Shown: positions 26,881 to 37,413, numbered from the stretch's first letter. The stretch is 64,000 bases of DNA from Microbacterium lemovicicum (GCF_003991875.1 NZ_CP031423.1:2852001-2916000); one strand, 5' to 3'. Notes: a model not told the origin generated them from the sequence alone. Made by a program: numbers and translations.

Positions 26881-27599
26881 CGGCGGTCGTCCGTGTTCTG
26901 TCCGTAGACGTTCTGGTAGCGGCTGAAGAGCGCGTCGATCCGGTCCTGCGGGATCGGGATGAGCGGCCCCGCCTCGCGGGCGATGTGCACCGTGCGTGCC
27001 GCGTCCTCGCACATGACAGCGGCCTTGACGGCGTCCTTCGCGCTGACGCCGATCGTGAACGGACCGTGGTTCTGCATCAGCACGGCGCGGGAGCGGTGAC
27101 CGCGGAGGGTCTCGACGATGCCGCGGCCGATGGAGTCGTCGCCGATGACGGCGAACGGGCCGATCGGGATGGGCCCGCCGAACTCGTCGGCCATGCCCGT
27201 GATGACGCAGGGGATCTCCTCGCCGCGTGCGGCCCAGGCGACCGCATAGGTCGAGTGCGTGTGCACGACACCACCCACGTCGGGCATGTGGCGGTAGACG
27301 TAGGCATGCGCGGCGGTGTCGCTCGACGGGCTGCGCTCGCTGCCGGGAGCCCCGGGCATGGCGACGCCGTCGAGGTCGCAGAGGATCATGTTCTCGGGGG
27401 TCAGGTCGTCGTACGACACCCCTGACGGCTTGATGACGAAGAGGTCGGCGCCCGGGACGCGGCCCGAGATGTTGCCTCCGGTCCAGATCACGAGGCCGTA
27501 GCGGACGAGCTCCGCGTGCAGGCGGGCGACGTCCGCCCGGGTGCGGTCGATCGCCTCCGCGAGGGCGGGGTCGGTCAGGTCGGCAGGGGTGGCGGTCAT
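26877..27599 (-). CDS. araD: L-ribulose-5-phosphate 4-epimerase
   Basis: 240 residues, class II aldolase fold. GNISGR and FVIKPSGVSYDDLTPENMILCD bind the phosphate, VVHTHSTYAVAWAARG carries the zinc His pair, and MQNHGPFTIGVSAKDAVKAA carries the third His. It makes D-xylulose 5-phosphate for the pentose phosphate pathway. AGGAAG lies about 8 nt before the ATG at 27599. It is first gene of the leftward araD-araB-araA-epimerase operon, directly behind a palindromic operator. Confidence 0.95.
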   Translation of the reverse strand: MTATPADLTDPALAEAIDRTRADVARLHAELVRYGLVIWTGGNISGRVPGADLFVIKPSGVSYDDLTPENMILCDLDGVAMPGAPGSERSPSSDTAAHAYVYRHMPDVGGVVHTHSTYAVAWAARGEEIPCVITGMADEFGGPIPIGPFAVIGDDSIGRGIVETLRGHRSRAVLMQNHGPFTIGVSAKDAVKAAVMCEDAARTVHIAREAGPLIPIPQDRIDALFSRYQNVYGQNTDDRR

Positions 27600-27622
27600 G
27601 CGGGTCACTTCCTCGTGTCGAG

Positions 27623-27640
27623 CGGATGCCGCGGCATCCG
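27623..27640. repeat. 18-bp perfect palindrome with the window-wide GGATGCCGCGG motif
   Basis: CGGATGCCGCGGCATCCG reads identically on both strands. It lies in the araD leader between the operator and the start codon. The same 18-bp core recurs inside recQ at 45863-45880. Confidence 0.8.
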
Positions 27641-27646
27641 GAGTCA

Positions 27647-27660
27647 TGTTACCGGTAACA
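27647..27660. promoter_or_regulatory. LacI-type operator of the ara operon
   Basis: TGTTACCGGTAACA is a perfect 14-bp palindrome with the central CG typical of LacI/GalR operators. It lies between the LacI-type gene and araD, 48 bp before the araD start, and overlaps a -10-like TAACAT on the minus strand. The adjacent regulator is the likely binder. Confidence 0.75.
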
Positions 27661-27697
27661 ATCGCGCTTGACCAGTGGCGTGATCGCCGGGCGGCGT

Positions 27698-28732
27698 TCA
27701 GCGGGCGGGCGGGGCGCTGGAGGCGCGGACGATGAGGCGGGCCTCGTCGGGGACCGCGGCCTCGTCGTCCGGGGGTTCCTGGTCGGTGGGCGCTTCGCGG
27801 TCGCGCAGCACCGCCGCGATGCAGGCGCGCGCCTCGCCGTCCACGTCGAGGCGCACCGTGGTGAGCGCGGGGCGGTAGAACGCGGCGTCGGGGTTGTCGT
27901 CGAAGCCGACGACGCTCACCTCGTCGGGAACCCGGACGCCCGCGGCGGTGAGGCCCGCGATGAGTCCGAGTGCCATCTGGTCGTTGGCGACGACGATCGC
28001 CGTCGGTCCGCCCGGCGCGCGCACCGCCTCCGCGACGGCCGGAGCGAGGTCCGACCCGGTGCGGGCGGACCAGTCCCCCGACCACACCGGGCCCGGGTCG
28101 AGGCCGAGCGCGGCGAGCGCGGCGGCGTGACCGTCCGCGCGCGCGCTCTCGTCGAGCCAGTCGGCGGGTCCGCCGAGACGCGCGATGCGGCGATGGCCGA
28201 GGTCGTGCAGGTGCGCGACGACCGCGGCGGCGCCGTCGGCCTGTCGGCGTGCGCCCGGCCCGCCGTGCAGCGTGGCGAAGGGGAGTCCGCCGGTGGCATC
28301 GGCGAGCACCTCGAGGGTCCTGCCGTGGGCTCCGACGAGGATGATGCCGTCGACGCCCTGCGCGTGCACATGGGCGAGAGCGGCGGCGACGGATGCGGCA
28401 TCCTCCGCACTCGCGTACGCCGTCGAGATCCAGCGCCCCTGCGCGCGCGCAGCCGACTCGAGCGCGGCGATGCCGGCCGCGGGGCCGTAGAGGGTCGGAT
28501 CGGACGCGATCACGCCGAGCGTGCGGGTGCGGGCCGTGCCGAGGGTGCGGGCGGCGTTGTTGACCCGGTAGTCGAGGGCGGCGATGGCCTCGCTGACGCG
28601 GGCGCGGGTCTCCTCGCGGATGTGCGGGTGCCCGTTCAGCACGCGCGAGACGGTCTGCGTGGACACGCCCGCGCGGTGCGCGACCTCCCGCATGCCCGCG
28701 CGCCGGGTGCCGCGTTCGTCCGCCGTGCTCAT
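27698..28732 (-). CDS. LacI-family regulator of the arabinose operon
   Basis: 344 residues from the ATG at 28732 (a GTG at 28741 is also in frame). The N-terminal HTH is MREVAHRAGVSTQTVSRVLNGHPHIREETRARV with the hinge helix NNAARTLGTART. A periplasmic-binding-like sugar sensor follows (TLGVIASDPTLYGPAAG, VVGFDDNPDAAFYRPALTTVRLDV). It is upstream of and co-directional with araD, with its operator in between. It probably represses araDBA and is released by a pentose ligand. GATAAC 9 nt before the ATG suggests a near-leaderless transcript. Confidence 0.92.
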   Translation of the reverse strand: MSTADERGTRRAGMREVAHRAGVSTQTVSRVLNGHPHIREETRARVSEAIAALDYRVNNAARTLGTARTRTLGVIASDPTLYGPAAGIAALESAARAQGRWISTAYASAEDAASVAAALAHVHAQGVDGIILVGAHGRTLEVLADATGGLPFATLHGGPGARRQADGAAAVVAHLHDLGHRRIARLGGPADWLDESARADGHAAALAALGLDPGPVWSGDWSARTGSDLAPAVAEAVRAPGGPTAIVVANDQMALGLIAGLTAAGVRVPDEVSVVGFDDNPDAAFYRPALTTVRLDVDGEARACIAAVLRDREAPTDQEPPDDEAAVPDEARLIVRASSAPPAR

Positions 28733-28794
28733 CGAGGACACGTTATCGCGCGCGCACGCACCCTCATCCGGGCCGATAGGGCCGCCCTCTCCTC

Positions 28795-28856
28795 CGCGAG
28801 ACGTCGCAACACGCCGTCACCGCCCACCCACGCACGGCATGTTGCGACGTTTCGCG
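28795..28856. repeat. 17-bp interrupted inverted repeat
   Basis: CGCGAGACGTCGCAACA (28795-28811) and TGTTGCGACGTTTCGCG (28840-28856) are inverted copies with one mismatch and a 28-bp spacer. The inner ACGTCGCAACA arm is perfect. It could be an extended regulatory site or a REP-like element. Confidence 0.65.
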
Positions 28857-28892
28857 GGAAGAGGGGAGGGCGAGGAAGGGCGAGGGCCGCGC

Positions 28893-28936
28893 GCGACGAG
28901 CGCGACGAGCGCGACGAGCGCGACGAGCGCGACGAG
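28893..28936. repeat. 9-bp tandem repeat (GCGACGAGC, about five copies)
   Basis: Four exact GCGACGAGC units run from 28893 to 28928, followed by a partial fifth. The region has no gene. Copy number could vary between strains by slippage. Confidence 0.85.
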
Positions 28937-29202
28937 ACGAGCGAGAGGAGGAGCGGAGCCGGGACCTGCCCCCAGTGCAGTTCCCGGCTCCACACGGCGG
29001 CGCCCGCCGAGCGAGGAGCCCGGGGGTCCCCCCGGGCCGCCGCGGAGCGCATCCCCAGATGCGCACAGATTCTCATTCGGGGGGCGGTCGGAATCGGATG
29101 GGCGTTTTCACCGAACACTCAGGAACGCGGCCGCGGCTGTCTGACAACCCGCTCTGCGAGCTGCGCCGGCGGCCCTCGCCTCCTGCCACCGTGGCACGCT
29201 GG

Positions 29203-30156
29203 ATGGATGCGACACCGGACCCGTTCCCGATCCGTTCCGGCTCCCGCGCTCCTCTCGTGAGCACCCGCGAGGAGCGGCTGCGCGGACGGCTCCTGACCGC
29301 ACTCTCCGGCGACGCCGGCGGCTCGCCGCCGTGGATCCGTGCGCTCGCCGACGGCGACGACACCGGCTACTTCGAGGAGGAGGGCGCGGTCTGGACCGTG
29401 CACTCCGGGATGGGCACGCTGGTCGCCGGCATCCGCGCGCTGCTCATGCAGGCGCTCCACCCCGGCGCCCTCGCCGGCGTTCACGACTGGTCGCGCTACC
29501 GCGACGATCCGATGGGGCGTCTGACCGGCACGGTGCGCTGGGTCATCACACTCACCTACGGTTCGCGCGAGCAGACCGGCCGGGAGGTCGGGCGCGTCGC
29601 GCGCTTCCACGACAAGGTCAAGGGCACCTACGTCGCCGCGGACGGCTCCGAGCGGTCGTACTCCGCGGAGGACGCCGACCTCGCCGAGTGGGTGCACCTC
29701 GCGTTCACCGACTCCTTCCTGGCCGCCCACGAGATGTGGGGCGGTCCGATCCCCGGCGGGTCCGATGCCTACGTGCGCGAATGGGCGACCGCGGGAACGC
29801 TGATGGGCGTCCCGCACCCGCCCACGACCGAGCGGGAACTCCGCGGCCGCATGGCCGGCTACCTGACGGCGGGCACCCTCCGACGCGACGAGCGGGTCGA
29901 TGAAGTGGTGCGGTTCCTGCGCCGCATCCCGTTCACCGGTCCGATGCGCCCGGCCTACGCGGTGCTCTTCCGCGGCGCCGTCGCCAGCATCCCGAAGCCC
30001 TACCGGCGTCTGCTCGGCCTGCGACGGTCGCCCTTCCCCGTCGTGACCGCGACCCGGCTCATCCTCGCCGTCACCGGCCGCACGCTGGGCGGCGGACCGC
30101 GCGCGCAGGACTTCGCCCGCCGGCGACTGGAGCGCCTGCGCACCCGCACCCCGTGA
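29203..30156 (+). CDS. DUF2236 (MpaB/latex-clearing-like) oxygenase family protein
   Basis: 317 residues from the ATG at 29203; there is no Shine-Dalgarno site and a CACGCT hexamer lies 6 nt upstream. DUF2236 hallmarks: GMGTLVAGIRALLMQALHPGALAGVHDWSRYRDD, then GRVARFHDKVKGTY, and WVHLAFTDSFLAAHEMWGG. These conserved His and Arg residues match the heme-binding region of the rubber oxygenase/MpaB group. Members are putative heme b oxygenases; the substrate here is unknown. It is followed closely by an SDR gene on the same strand. Confidence 0.88.
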   Translation: MDATPDPFPIRSGSRAPLVSTREERLRGRLLTALSGDAGGSPPWIRALADGDDTGYFEEEGAVWTVHSGMGTLVAGIRALLMQALHPGALAGVHDWSRYRDDPMGRLTGTVRWVITLTYGSREQTGREVGRVARFHDKVKGTYVAADGSERSYSAEDADLAEWVHLAFTDSFLAAHEMWGGPIPGGSDAYVREWATAGTLMGVPHPPTTERELRGRMAGYLTAGTLRRDERVDEVVRFLRRIPFTGPMRPAYAVLFRGAVASIPKPYRRLLGLRRSPFPVVTATRLILAVTGRTLGGGPRAQDFARRRLERLRTRTP

Positions 30157-30168
30157 CAGGCTGAGGGG

Positions 30169-31011
30169 ATGCGCATCGCACTCACCGGCTCATCCGGCAA
30201 ACTCGGCTCCGTCGTCGCCCGCGAGCTCACCGCCGCCGGGCACGACGTCATCGGACTCGACCGCACGGGGGAACGCGGGCCGCGGTTCGTGCAGCTCGAC
30301 CTCACCGACTACGGGCAGGTCGTCGATGCGCTGGCCGGCGTCGACCGCGCCGTCGGCTTCGACGCGGTCGTGCACCTGGGTGCGATCCCCGCGCCGGGGC
30401 TCATGACGGATGCCGCGACCTTCCACAACAACATGACGAGCACGTTCAACGTCTTCTGGGCGGCGGTGCGGCTCGGCATCCGCCGGATCGTCTACGCCTC
30501 CAGCGAGACCGTGCTCGGCCTGCCGTTCGACGTGCCGCCGCCCTACATCCCCGTCGACGAGGAGTACCCGCCGCGGCCCGAGTCGGTGTACTCGATCGTC
30601 AAGACGCTGGAGGAGCAGCTGGCCCGTGAGCTCGTGCGCTGGCATCCGGATCTGTCGATCACGGCGCTGCGCTTCTCGAACGTGATGTGGCCAGAGGACT
30701 ACGTCGAGTTCCCCTCGTTCGACGCCGACGCGTTCGCGCGGAAGTGGAACCTGTGGGGCTACATCGACGCCCGTGACGGCGCGCAGGCGATCGACCGTGC
30801 ACTGGATGTCGCACCCCTCGGCTTCGAGACGTACATCATCGCGGCGGCCGACACCGTGATGTCGCGCCCGAACGCGGAGCTGGTGGCCGAGGTGTTCCCC
30901 GAGGTGCCCGTGCACGGTGAGCTCGGCGAGCACGACACGATGCTGTCGATCGCGAAGGCCCGCCGCGTGCTCGGCTACGAGCCGCAGCACTCCTGGCGCG
31001 ACCCGCGCTGA
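30169..31011 (+). CDS. NAD(P)-dependent extended SDR (sugar epimerase/dehydrogenase-like)
   Basis: 280 residues. Rossmann motif TGSSGKLGSVVAREL at the N-terminus, VVHLGAIPAP, FNVFWAAVRLGIRRIVYASSETVLG with the catalytic Ser region, and YSIVK (Tyr-Lys pair). It belongs with NAD-dependent sugar epimerases/dehydratases or uronate-type dehydrogenases. CAGGCT lies 6 nt before the ATG and no ribosome-binding site is evident, so it may be leaderless. Location between two sugar operons suggests sugar oxidation or epimerisation. Confidence 0.87.
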   Translation: MRIALTGSSGKLGSVVARELTAAGHDVIGLDRTGERGPRFVQLDLTDYGQVVDALAGVDRAVGFDAVVHLGAIPAPGLMTDAATFHNNMTSTFNVFWAAVRLGIRRIVYASSETVLGLPFDVPPPYIPVDEEYPPRPESVYSIVKTLEEQLARELVRWHPDLSITALRFSNVMWPEDYVEFPSFDADAFARKWNLWGYIDARDGAQAIDRALDVAPLGFETYIIAAADTVMSRPNAELVAEVFPEVPVHGELGEHDTMLSIAKARRVLGYEPQHSWRDPR

Positions 31012-31053
31012 GACCGGCCGACCTCCGCACGATCGCGCCGGCCGGAACCCGCC

Positions 31054-32067
31054 TCACACCGCGCGGGTGCTCCCCCGGATGATGAGCGGCGGTTCCCGTG
31101 GCGCCGGCAACCGCGTGCCCTCCTCGTCCTGCAGGAGCGCGAGGACGGCGGCCATGGCATCGCGTCCGATCGCGACGAAGTCCTGCCGGACCGTCGTGAG
31201 CGGCGGCGAGAAGTGCGCGGCCTCGGGGATGTCGTCGAACCCGATCACGCTGACGTCCTCGGGCACCCGGCGGCCGGCCGTCTGCAGCGCGTGCAGCACG
31301 CCGAGGGCCATCTGGTCGTTCGCGACGAACACCGCCTCCGCCCCGGTCTCCGCGAGCGCGGCGCCGAGCTCGTAGCCCGACGCGGGCGTCCAGTCGCCGC
31401 GCAGCGCCTCGGTGGGGGTGAGTCCCGACTCCTGCAGCCGGTCGCGCCATCCGCGCAGCCGCTCCTCGCCGTCGATCGAGCCGACCGGGCCGGCGACGTG
31501 GCGGATGTCGGTGTGCCCGAGTTCGAGCAGGTGCGACACCGCGGCGCGGGCCGCGCGGTACTGGTCGAGGCCCACGCGCACCGCGCGCCCGCGGGGCTCC
31601 CCCGACACGACCACGAGCGGAACGCCGAGCTCCCAGCCGTCGAAGGCGTCCAGCGCGACCCGCTCGGCGGCGATCAGCACGATCGCCTCGACGTTCTGGC
31701 GGATCAGCAGCTCCGCGGCCGACCGCAGGCTCGGGCCCGCAGCATCCGCCAATGTCGTCGTGATCACGGCGTAGCCCGCGTCGCGCGCCGACTCGTTCAC
31801 CGTGAGCACGTAGCTCGCGGGGCCGTAGTCGGGCAGGCCCGTCGCGACGAGGCCGATGGTGCGCGACCGGCGTGTCACCAGTGCGCGCGCGGCCTGGGAG
31901 GGCACGTAGCGCAGCTGCCTGATCGCCTGCTCGACCCGCTCGCGCGTCGCCGGGCGGACGTTCGGGAGGTCGTTCAGCACGCGCGAGACCGTCTGATGCG
32001 ACACGCCGGCCAGCCGGGCGACGTCGAAGATCGTCGTCCCCCGACTGCGGTCGCCGTTCGTGCTCAC
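31054..32067 (-). CDS. LacI-family regulator next to the ytf-type sugar importer
   Basis: 337 residues from a GTG at 32067. HTH TTIFDVARLAGVSHQTVSRVLNDLPNVRPATRERV and hinge SQAARALVTRR, then the sugar-sensing core (TIGLVATGLPDYGPASYV, VIGFDDIPEAAHFSPPLTTVRQDF). A GATAAT element lies upstream on the same strand. It is convergent with the SDR gene and co-directional with the importer. Tandem LacI-like half-sites upstream of the importer (37049-37074) are its likely targets. Confidence 0.9.
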   Translation of the reverse strand: MSTNGDRSRGTTIFDVARLAGVSHQTVSRVLNDLPNVRPATRERVEQAIRQLRYVPSQAARALVTRRSRTIGLVATGLPDYGPASYVLTVNESARDAGYAVITTTLADAAGPSLRSAAELLIRQNVEAIVLIAAERVALDAFDGWELGVPLVVVSGEPRGRAVRVGLDQYRAARAAVSHLLELGHTDIRHVAGPVGSIDGEERLRGWRDRLQESGLTPTEALRGDWTPASGYELGAALAETGAEAVFVANDQMALGVLHALQTAGRRVPEDVSVIGFDDIPEAAHFSPPLTTVRQDFVAIGRDAMAAVLALLQDEEGTRLPAPREPPLIIRGSTRAV

Positions 32068-32158
32068 GTGCTGCGCCGGCTCCCCCCGGGCGCGCCGACA
32101 CGCGCCCTCGACCTCATTATCGCGGCAGGGTCTGTGTTCGCCCCCGCGCCGCGGGCCG

Positions 32159-33178
32159 TCATCGTCGTCGCGCGGTCAGCACGCGCTGCAGGATGATGAA
32201 GACCAGCAGCAGTGCGCCGATGAAGATCTTGGTCCACCAGGACGACAGCGTCCCCTCGAAGGTGATGATCGTCTGGATGATGCCGAGCACCAGCACGCCG
32301 AGCACCGATCCGAGCACGAAGCCGTAGCCGCCCGCCAGCAGGGTGCCGCCGATGACGACCGCGGCGATCGCATCGAGCTCGGTGCCGATCGCCGTGAGCG
32401 GGTAGCCCGACAGCGTGTAGAAGGTGAAGAGGATGCCGGCGATGCCGGAGCACAGTCCGCTGATGAGATAGACGAGGACCTTCGTGCGTGCGACGGGCAG
32501 GCCCATCAGCATGCCGCTGTGCTCGCCGCCGCCGATGGCGTAGACGGTGCGGCCGAAGCGCGTGCTGTGCAGCACCCACACGGCGATGACGACGACGAGC
32601 ACCGCGATGATGACGCTGGGCGTGATCGACAGGCCCGGTCCGAGCGGGATCCGCGTCACGGCCAGGGCGATGAACCCCGGGTCGGTGATCGAGATCGAGC
32701 TCTGACTGATGATGTAGCAGAGCCCGCGGGCGAGGAACATCGCCGCCAGTGTCGCGATGAACGGCTGCACGTGGAAGTAATGGATCATCAAGCCGACGAG
32801 AAGACCCAGGATGCTGGTGGTCACCAGGATCAGCGGGATCACCACGACCGGCGACCACCCGCTCTGCAGAGTGCTGGCCGCGATCATGCCCGACAGGGCG
32901 ACCACCGCCCCCACCGACAGGTCGATGCCGCCGGTGAGGATGACGAAGGTCATCCCGACCGCGAGCACGATCAGGTAGGCGTTGTCGACGAACAGGTTCA
33001 GGAAGACCTGGCCGGTGAAGAAGCCGCGATAGCGGAGCCCGCCGCCGATGAAGACGACGAGGAAGAGGATCGCGGTGACGAGGACGGGTCCGTACTTCGG
33101 GCTCGTGAAGGTGTCCTTCAGGATGCCGGTGGTGCGGGTCAGCGGCGTGCGCGGCGCTGCGGTGGTCGTGGTCATCAT
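32159..33178 (-). CDS. yjfF: Sugar ABC transporter permease, YjfF-like
   Basis: 339 residues with about 8-10 helices. Branched-chain/ribose-type permease motifs: LAVGMTFVILTGGIDLSVGAVVALSG, IATLAAMFLARGLCYI, HSTRFGRTVYAIGGGEHSGMLMGLPV, and LDAIAAVVIGGTLLAGG. The ATG overlaps the stop of the preceding permease gene. It is last of four importer genes; the paired permeases probably form a heterodimeric channel. The ytf/yjf assignment rests on gene order and family look. Confidence 0.9.
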   Translation of the reverse strand: MMTTTTAAPRTPLTRTTGILKDTFTSPKYGPVLVTAILFLVVFIGGGLRYRGFFTGQVFLNLFVDNAYLIVLAVGMTFVILTGGIDLSVGAVVALSGMIAASTLQSGWSPVVVIPLILVTTSILGLLVGLMIHYFHVQPFIATLAAMFLARGLCYIISQSSISITDPGFIALAVTRIPLGPGLSITPSVIIAVLVVVIAVWVLHSTRFGRTVYAIGGGEHSGMLMGLPVARTKVLVYLISGLCSGIAGILFTFYTLSGYPLTAIGTELDAIAAVVIGGTLLAGGYGFVLGSVLGVLVLGIIQTIITFEGTLSSWWTKIFIGALLLVFIILQRVLTARRR

Positions 33179-34217
33179 GCTGCCGCGACCCCCTTTCCGG
33201 AGCGGAGGGCGAGGCGACGGCGGAAGCCGGCGAACGCCTGGTTGGTGGTGGGCGACTGCAGCAGGCAGACGATGATGACGACCGCCGCCTTGAACACCAT
33301 GGTCGCGACGGGCGAGATGCCGACGGTGTAGACCGTGGTGACGAGCGTCTGGATCACGAGGGCTCCGACGAGCGTGCCGGCGAGGGAGTACCGCCCGCCC
33401 GCCAGCGATGTGCCGCCGATCACGACGGCGAGGATCGCGTCGAGCTCGATGAACAGGCCCGTGTTGTTCGCGTCGGCGGCCATCGTGTTGGCCGTCAGGA
33501 TGAGCCCGGCCACGGCGGCGCACACGGCCGTGAAGATGTAGACGGCGAACAGCACCCCCCGCGCCCGGACGCCGGCCTGACGGCTCGCCTCCGGGTTGAT
33601 GCCGACCGACTCGATCAGCAGTCCGAGGGCCGTCCGGCGGGTCATCAGGGCGGCGATGATGAAGATGAACGCCGCGATGAAGATCGCGACGGGCACGCCG
33701 AACCAGAAGCCGGTGCCCAGCACCTTGAAGGGCGGGCTGGTCACGGTGAGGATCTGGCCCTCGGTCAGCAGCATCGCGATGCCGCGGCCCGCGGTCATCA
33801 GGATCAGCGTCGCGATGATCGGCTGGATGCCGATGACCGCGACGAGCAGGCCGTTCCACAGCCCGCAGCCGACCCCGATCACCAGGGCGACGAGGATCGC
33901 GACGATGACGGTGGCCGGGTCGCCGGGGTTCGGCGAGCCGAGCAGGATGCTGCACGCCACCGCTCCGGAGATGGCGGCGACCGCGCCCACCGAGAGGTCG
34001 ATGCCGCGGGTGGCGATGACGACCGTCATGCCGATGGCGACGATCAGCGTCGGGGCGCCGTTGCGCAGGATGTCGATGAGGCTGCCGTAGAGGTTGCCGT
34101 CGCGGAAGGAGATGCTGAAGAAGCCGGGGAACGCCACCACGTTGATGGCGAACAGCACGGCGAGCATCACGATCGGCCAGAAGATCCGGCTCGAGACGAA
34201 GCGGGCGAGGACGGTCT

Positions 34218-34221
<4 letters not shown>
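33175..34221 (-). CDS. ytfT: Sugar ABC transporter permease, YtfT-like
   Basis: 348 residues. VAIGMTVVIATRGIDLSVGAVAAISG, IATLILMTAGRGIAMLL, LGLLIESVGINPEASRQAGV and LDAILAVVIGGTSLAGGRYSL are the same landmarks as in its partner permease. The start at 34221 overlaps the ATPase stop (ATGA); the longer open frame upstream is the antisense-like extension over the ATPase gene and is ignored. Confidence 0.9.
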
Positions 34222-35891
<1,670 letters not shown>

Positions 35892-35937
35892 GTGGTTCTC
35901 CATCGAACGGGATCGGCTGCTCTGAGAGTAGAGGGGT

Positions 35938-35973
35938 GCCGCGGCCCCGGCGTCTGCACGTCGGGGCCGCGGC
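35938..35973 (-). terminator. Stem-loop between sugar-binding-protein and ATPase genes
   Basis: Arms GCCGCGGCCCCG (35938-35949) and CGGGGCCGCGGC (35962-35973) form a perfect 12-bp stem with a 12-nt loop. It begins 8 nt beyond the binding-protein stop on the minus strand. It probably gives partial termination or 3' end protection so that the binding protein is made in excess. Confidence 0.7.
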
Positions 35974-35980
35974 GTCGTGT

Positions 35981-36970
35981 TCAGTACTGGCGGTCGGGCA
36001 GGGCCGTGACGGCCTGCTCCTGGGTGAAGGTGGTCTCGTCCGTCAGGATGCGCTTCTCGACGGTGCCGCCCTCGTTCAGGGTCGTGATGACATCGACCAG
36101 CTGGGGTCCGAGGAGCGGGGAGCACTCGACGATGAAGTTGATCTTCCCGTCGGCGAGGGCCTGCATGCCGTCCTTGACCGCGTCGACCGTGACGATCTTG
36201 ATGTCCTTGCCCGGGACGAGGCCGGCGGCCTCGATCGCCTCGATGGCACCGAGTCCCATGTCGTCGTTGTGGGCGTAGACGAGGTCGATCTTCGGGTTGG
36301 ACTTGAGCATGGCCTCCATGACCTGCTTGCCGCCGGCGCGGGTGAAGTCACCCGTCTGGCTGGCGATCACGGTGAGGTTCGGGTTCGACGAGATGGTGTC
36401 GGCGAAGCCCTCGGCGCGGTCGATCGCGGGCGCGGCACCCGTCGTGCCCTCGAGCTGCACGATGTTGACCGGCGCGGAGGCGTCCTTGTACTCGTTCACG
36501 ACCCACTCGCCGGCCTTCTTGCCCTCTTCGACGAAGTCGGAGCCGAGGAACGTGACGTAGAGCGAGTCGTCCTTGCTGTCGACGGCGCGGTCGGTCAGGA
36601 TCACCGGGATGTTGGCGGCCTTGGCCTCGTTGAGCACCGCGTCCCAGCCGGTCTCGACGACGGGCGAGAAGGAGATGTAGTCGACGCCCTGCTGGATGTA
36701 GGAGCGGATCGCCTTGATCTGGTTCTCCTGCTTCTGCTGTGCGTCGGAGAACTTGAGCTCGATGTTCGCCTCCTCGAAGGCGGACTGGATGCTCTTGGTG
36801 TTGGCGGTGCGCCAGCCGGACTCGGCGCCGACCTGCGCGAAGCCGACGACGAGCTGGTCGGTGGCCTTGGGGCCTGCGGCGTCGCCACCGGCAGTCGTTC
36901 CCCCGCCCGCACAACCGGCGAGCCCGAGCAGCAGGACACCTGCGGCTGCGAGCGAGATGAGCTTCTTCAT
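35981..36970 (-). CDS. ytfQ: Sugar-binding lipoprotein of ABC importer, YtfQ-like
   Basis: 329 residues. Lipoprotein signal MKKLISLAAAGVLLLGLAGC with the lipidated Cys20. Type I periplasmic-binding fold: LVVGFAQVGAESGWRTANTKSIQSA, QQGVDYISFSPVVETGWDAVL, VILTDRAVDSKDDSLYVTFLGSDF, YAHNDDMGLGAIEAIEAAGL. This combination is close to the galactofuranose-binding YtfQ group; arabinose or related furanoses are plausible given the neighbouring ara operon. AGGAGG lies 9 nt before the ATG. It is first gene of the operon. Confidence 0.92.
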   Translation of the reverse strand: MKKLISLAAAGVLLLGLAGCAGGGTTAGGDAAGPKATDQLVVGFAQVGAESGWRTANTKSIQSAFEEANIELKFSDAQQKQENQIKAIRSYIQQGVDYISFSPVVETGWDAVLNEAKAANIPVILTDRAVDSKDDSLYVTFLGSDFVEEGKKAGEWVVNEYKDASAPVNIVQLEGTTGAAPAIDRAEGFADTISSNPNLTVIASQTGDFTRAGGKQVMEAMLKSNPKIDLVYAHNDDMGLGAIEAIEAAGLVPGKDIKIVTVDAVKDGMQALADGKINFIVECSPLLGPQLVDVITTLNEGGTVEKRILTDETTFTQEQAVTALPDRQY

Positions 36971-37048
36971 GTGCGTGAACCTCCTAGTTGCGTCCTGGTG
37001 CGCAGCACTGCGCTCCTGGTGCGTCGGCCACCGTGGCCGTGATCAGGA

Positions 37049-37074
37049 TGTTAGCGCTCACTGTTAGCGTTCAC
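37049..37074. promoter_or_regulatory. Tandem LacI-like operator half-sites upstream of ytfQ
   Basis: Two adjacent 13-bp direct repeats, TGTTAGCGCTCAC (37049-37061) and TGTTAGCGTTCAC (37062-37074), lie about 80-100 bp before ytfQ. A related GTGAGCGTGAACA sits inverted at 37118-37130. The central AGCG with TGTT/TCAC flanks is LacI/GalR-like. The rest of the gap to 37187 shows no gene. Confidence 0.6.
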
Positions 37075-37187
37075 AAGGTTTCTCAGGGGAGCACAATGCA
37101 ACGTTCCGGTAACGGATGTGAGCGTGAACATTCCGTGCTGGACGGGGGCGGGACCGGACATGATGAGCGGCCCGAGGCGATGTGACG

Positions 37188-37382
37188 TCAGCGGCGGGGC
37201 GCGCCGCGCAGCGACAGCGCGATCCCGATGGCCACGCCGGCGACGCCCACCATGAGGACGCAGACGGCGATCAGGGCGATGTGCACCGCGTCGGGCATCG
37301 CGACGACGGCGGCGATCACGCAGCAGGCCACGGCGACCAGGGCGCACGCGGCCGCGATCAGCCCGAGGTTCTTCGCGTTCAC
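37188..37382 (-). CDS. Small two-helix membrane protein
   Basis: 64 residues from a GTG at 37382. Two hydrophobic segments, LGLIAAACALVAVACCVIAAVVA and VHIALIAVCVLMVGVAGVAIGIAL, then a basic tail RGAPRR. No family recognised and only a weak GGTGG-type ribosome-binding site. It may be a real small membrane protein; confidence is limited by size. Confidence 0.5.
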   Translation of the reverse strand: MNAKNLGLIAAACALVAVACCVIAAVVAMPDAVHIALIAVCVLMVGVAGVAIGIALSLRGAPRR

Positions 37383-37413
37383 CCGACCACCGTATCCGGC
37401 GCGGGCGGATCGA

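Larger units (their letters stand above)
28742..29202. other. 461-bp non-coding gap with several structured elements
   Basis: No convincing gene. From left to right it holds: an interrupted inverted repeat (28795-28856); a 9-bp tandem repeat (28893-28936); a 10-bp-arm hairpin (GGAGCCGGGA at 28955-28964 with its complement at 28982-28991); and a GC hairpin (GCCCGGGG at 29018-29025 with its complement at 29030-29037). Repeats in open frames here are biased to Arg/Ser runs, typical of non-coding GC-rich DNA. Confidence 0.7.

Noticed and set aside
28729..29118. Minus-strand frame with Ser-Ser-Arg repeats
   Set aside because: It is the translation of a 9-bp tandem DNA repeat in a structured gap, without a ribosome-binding site or family features.
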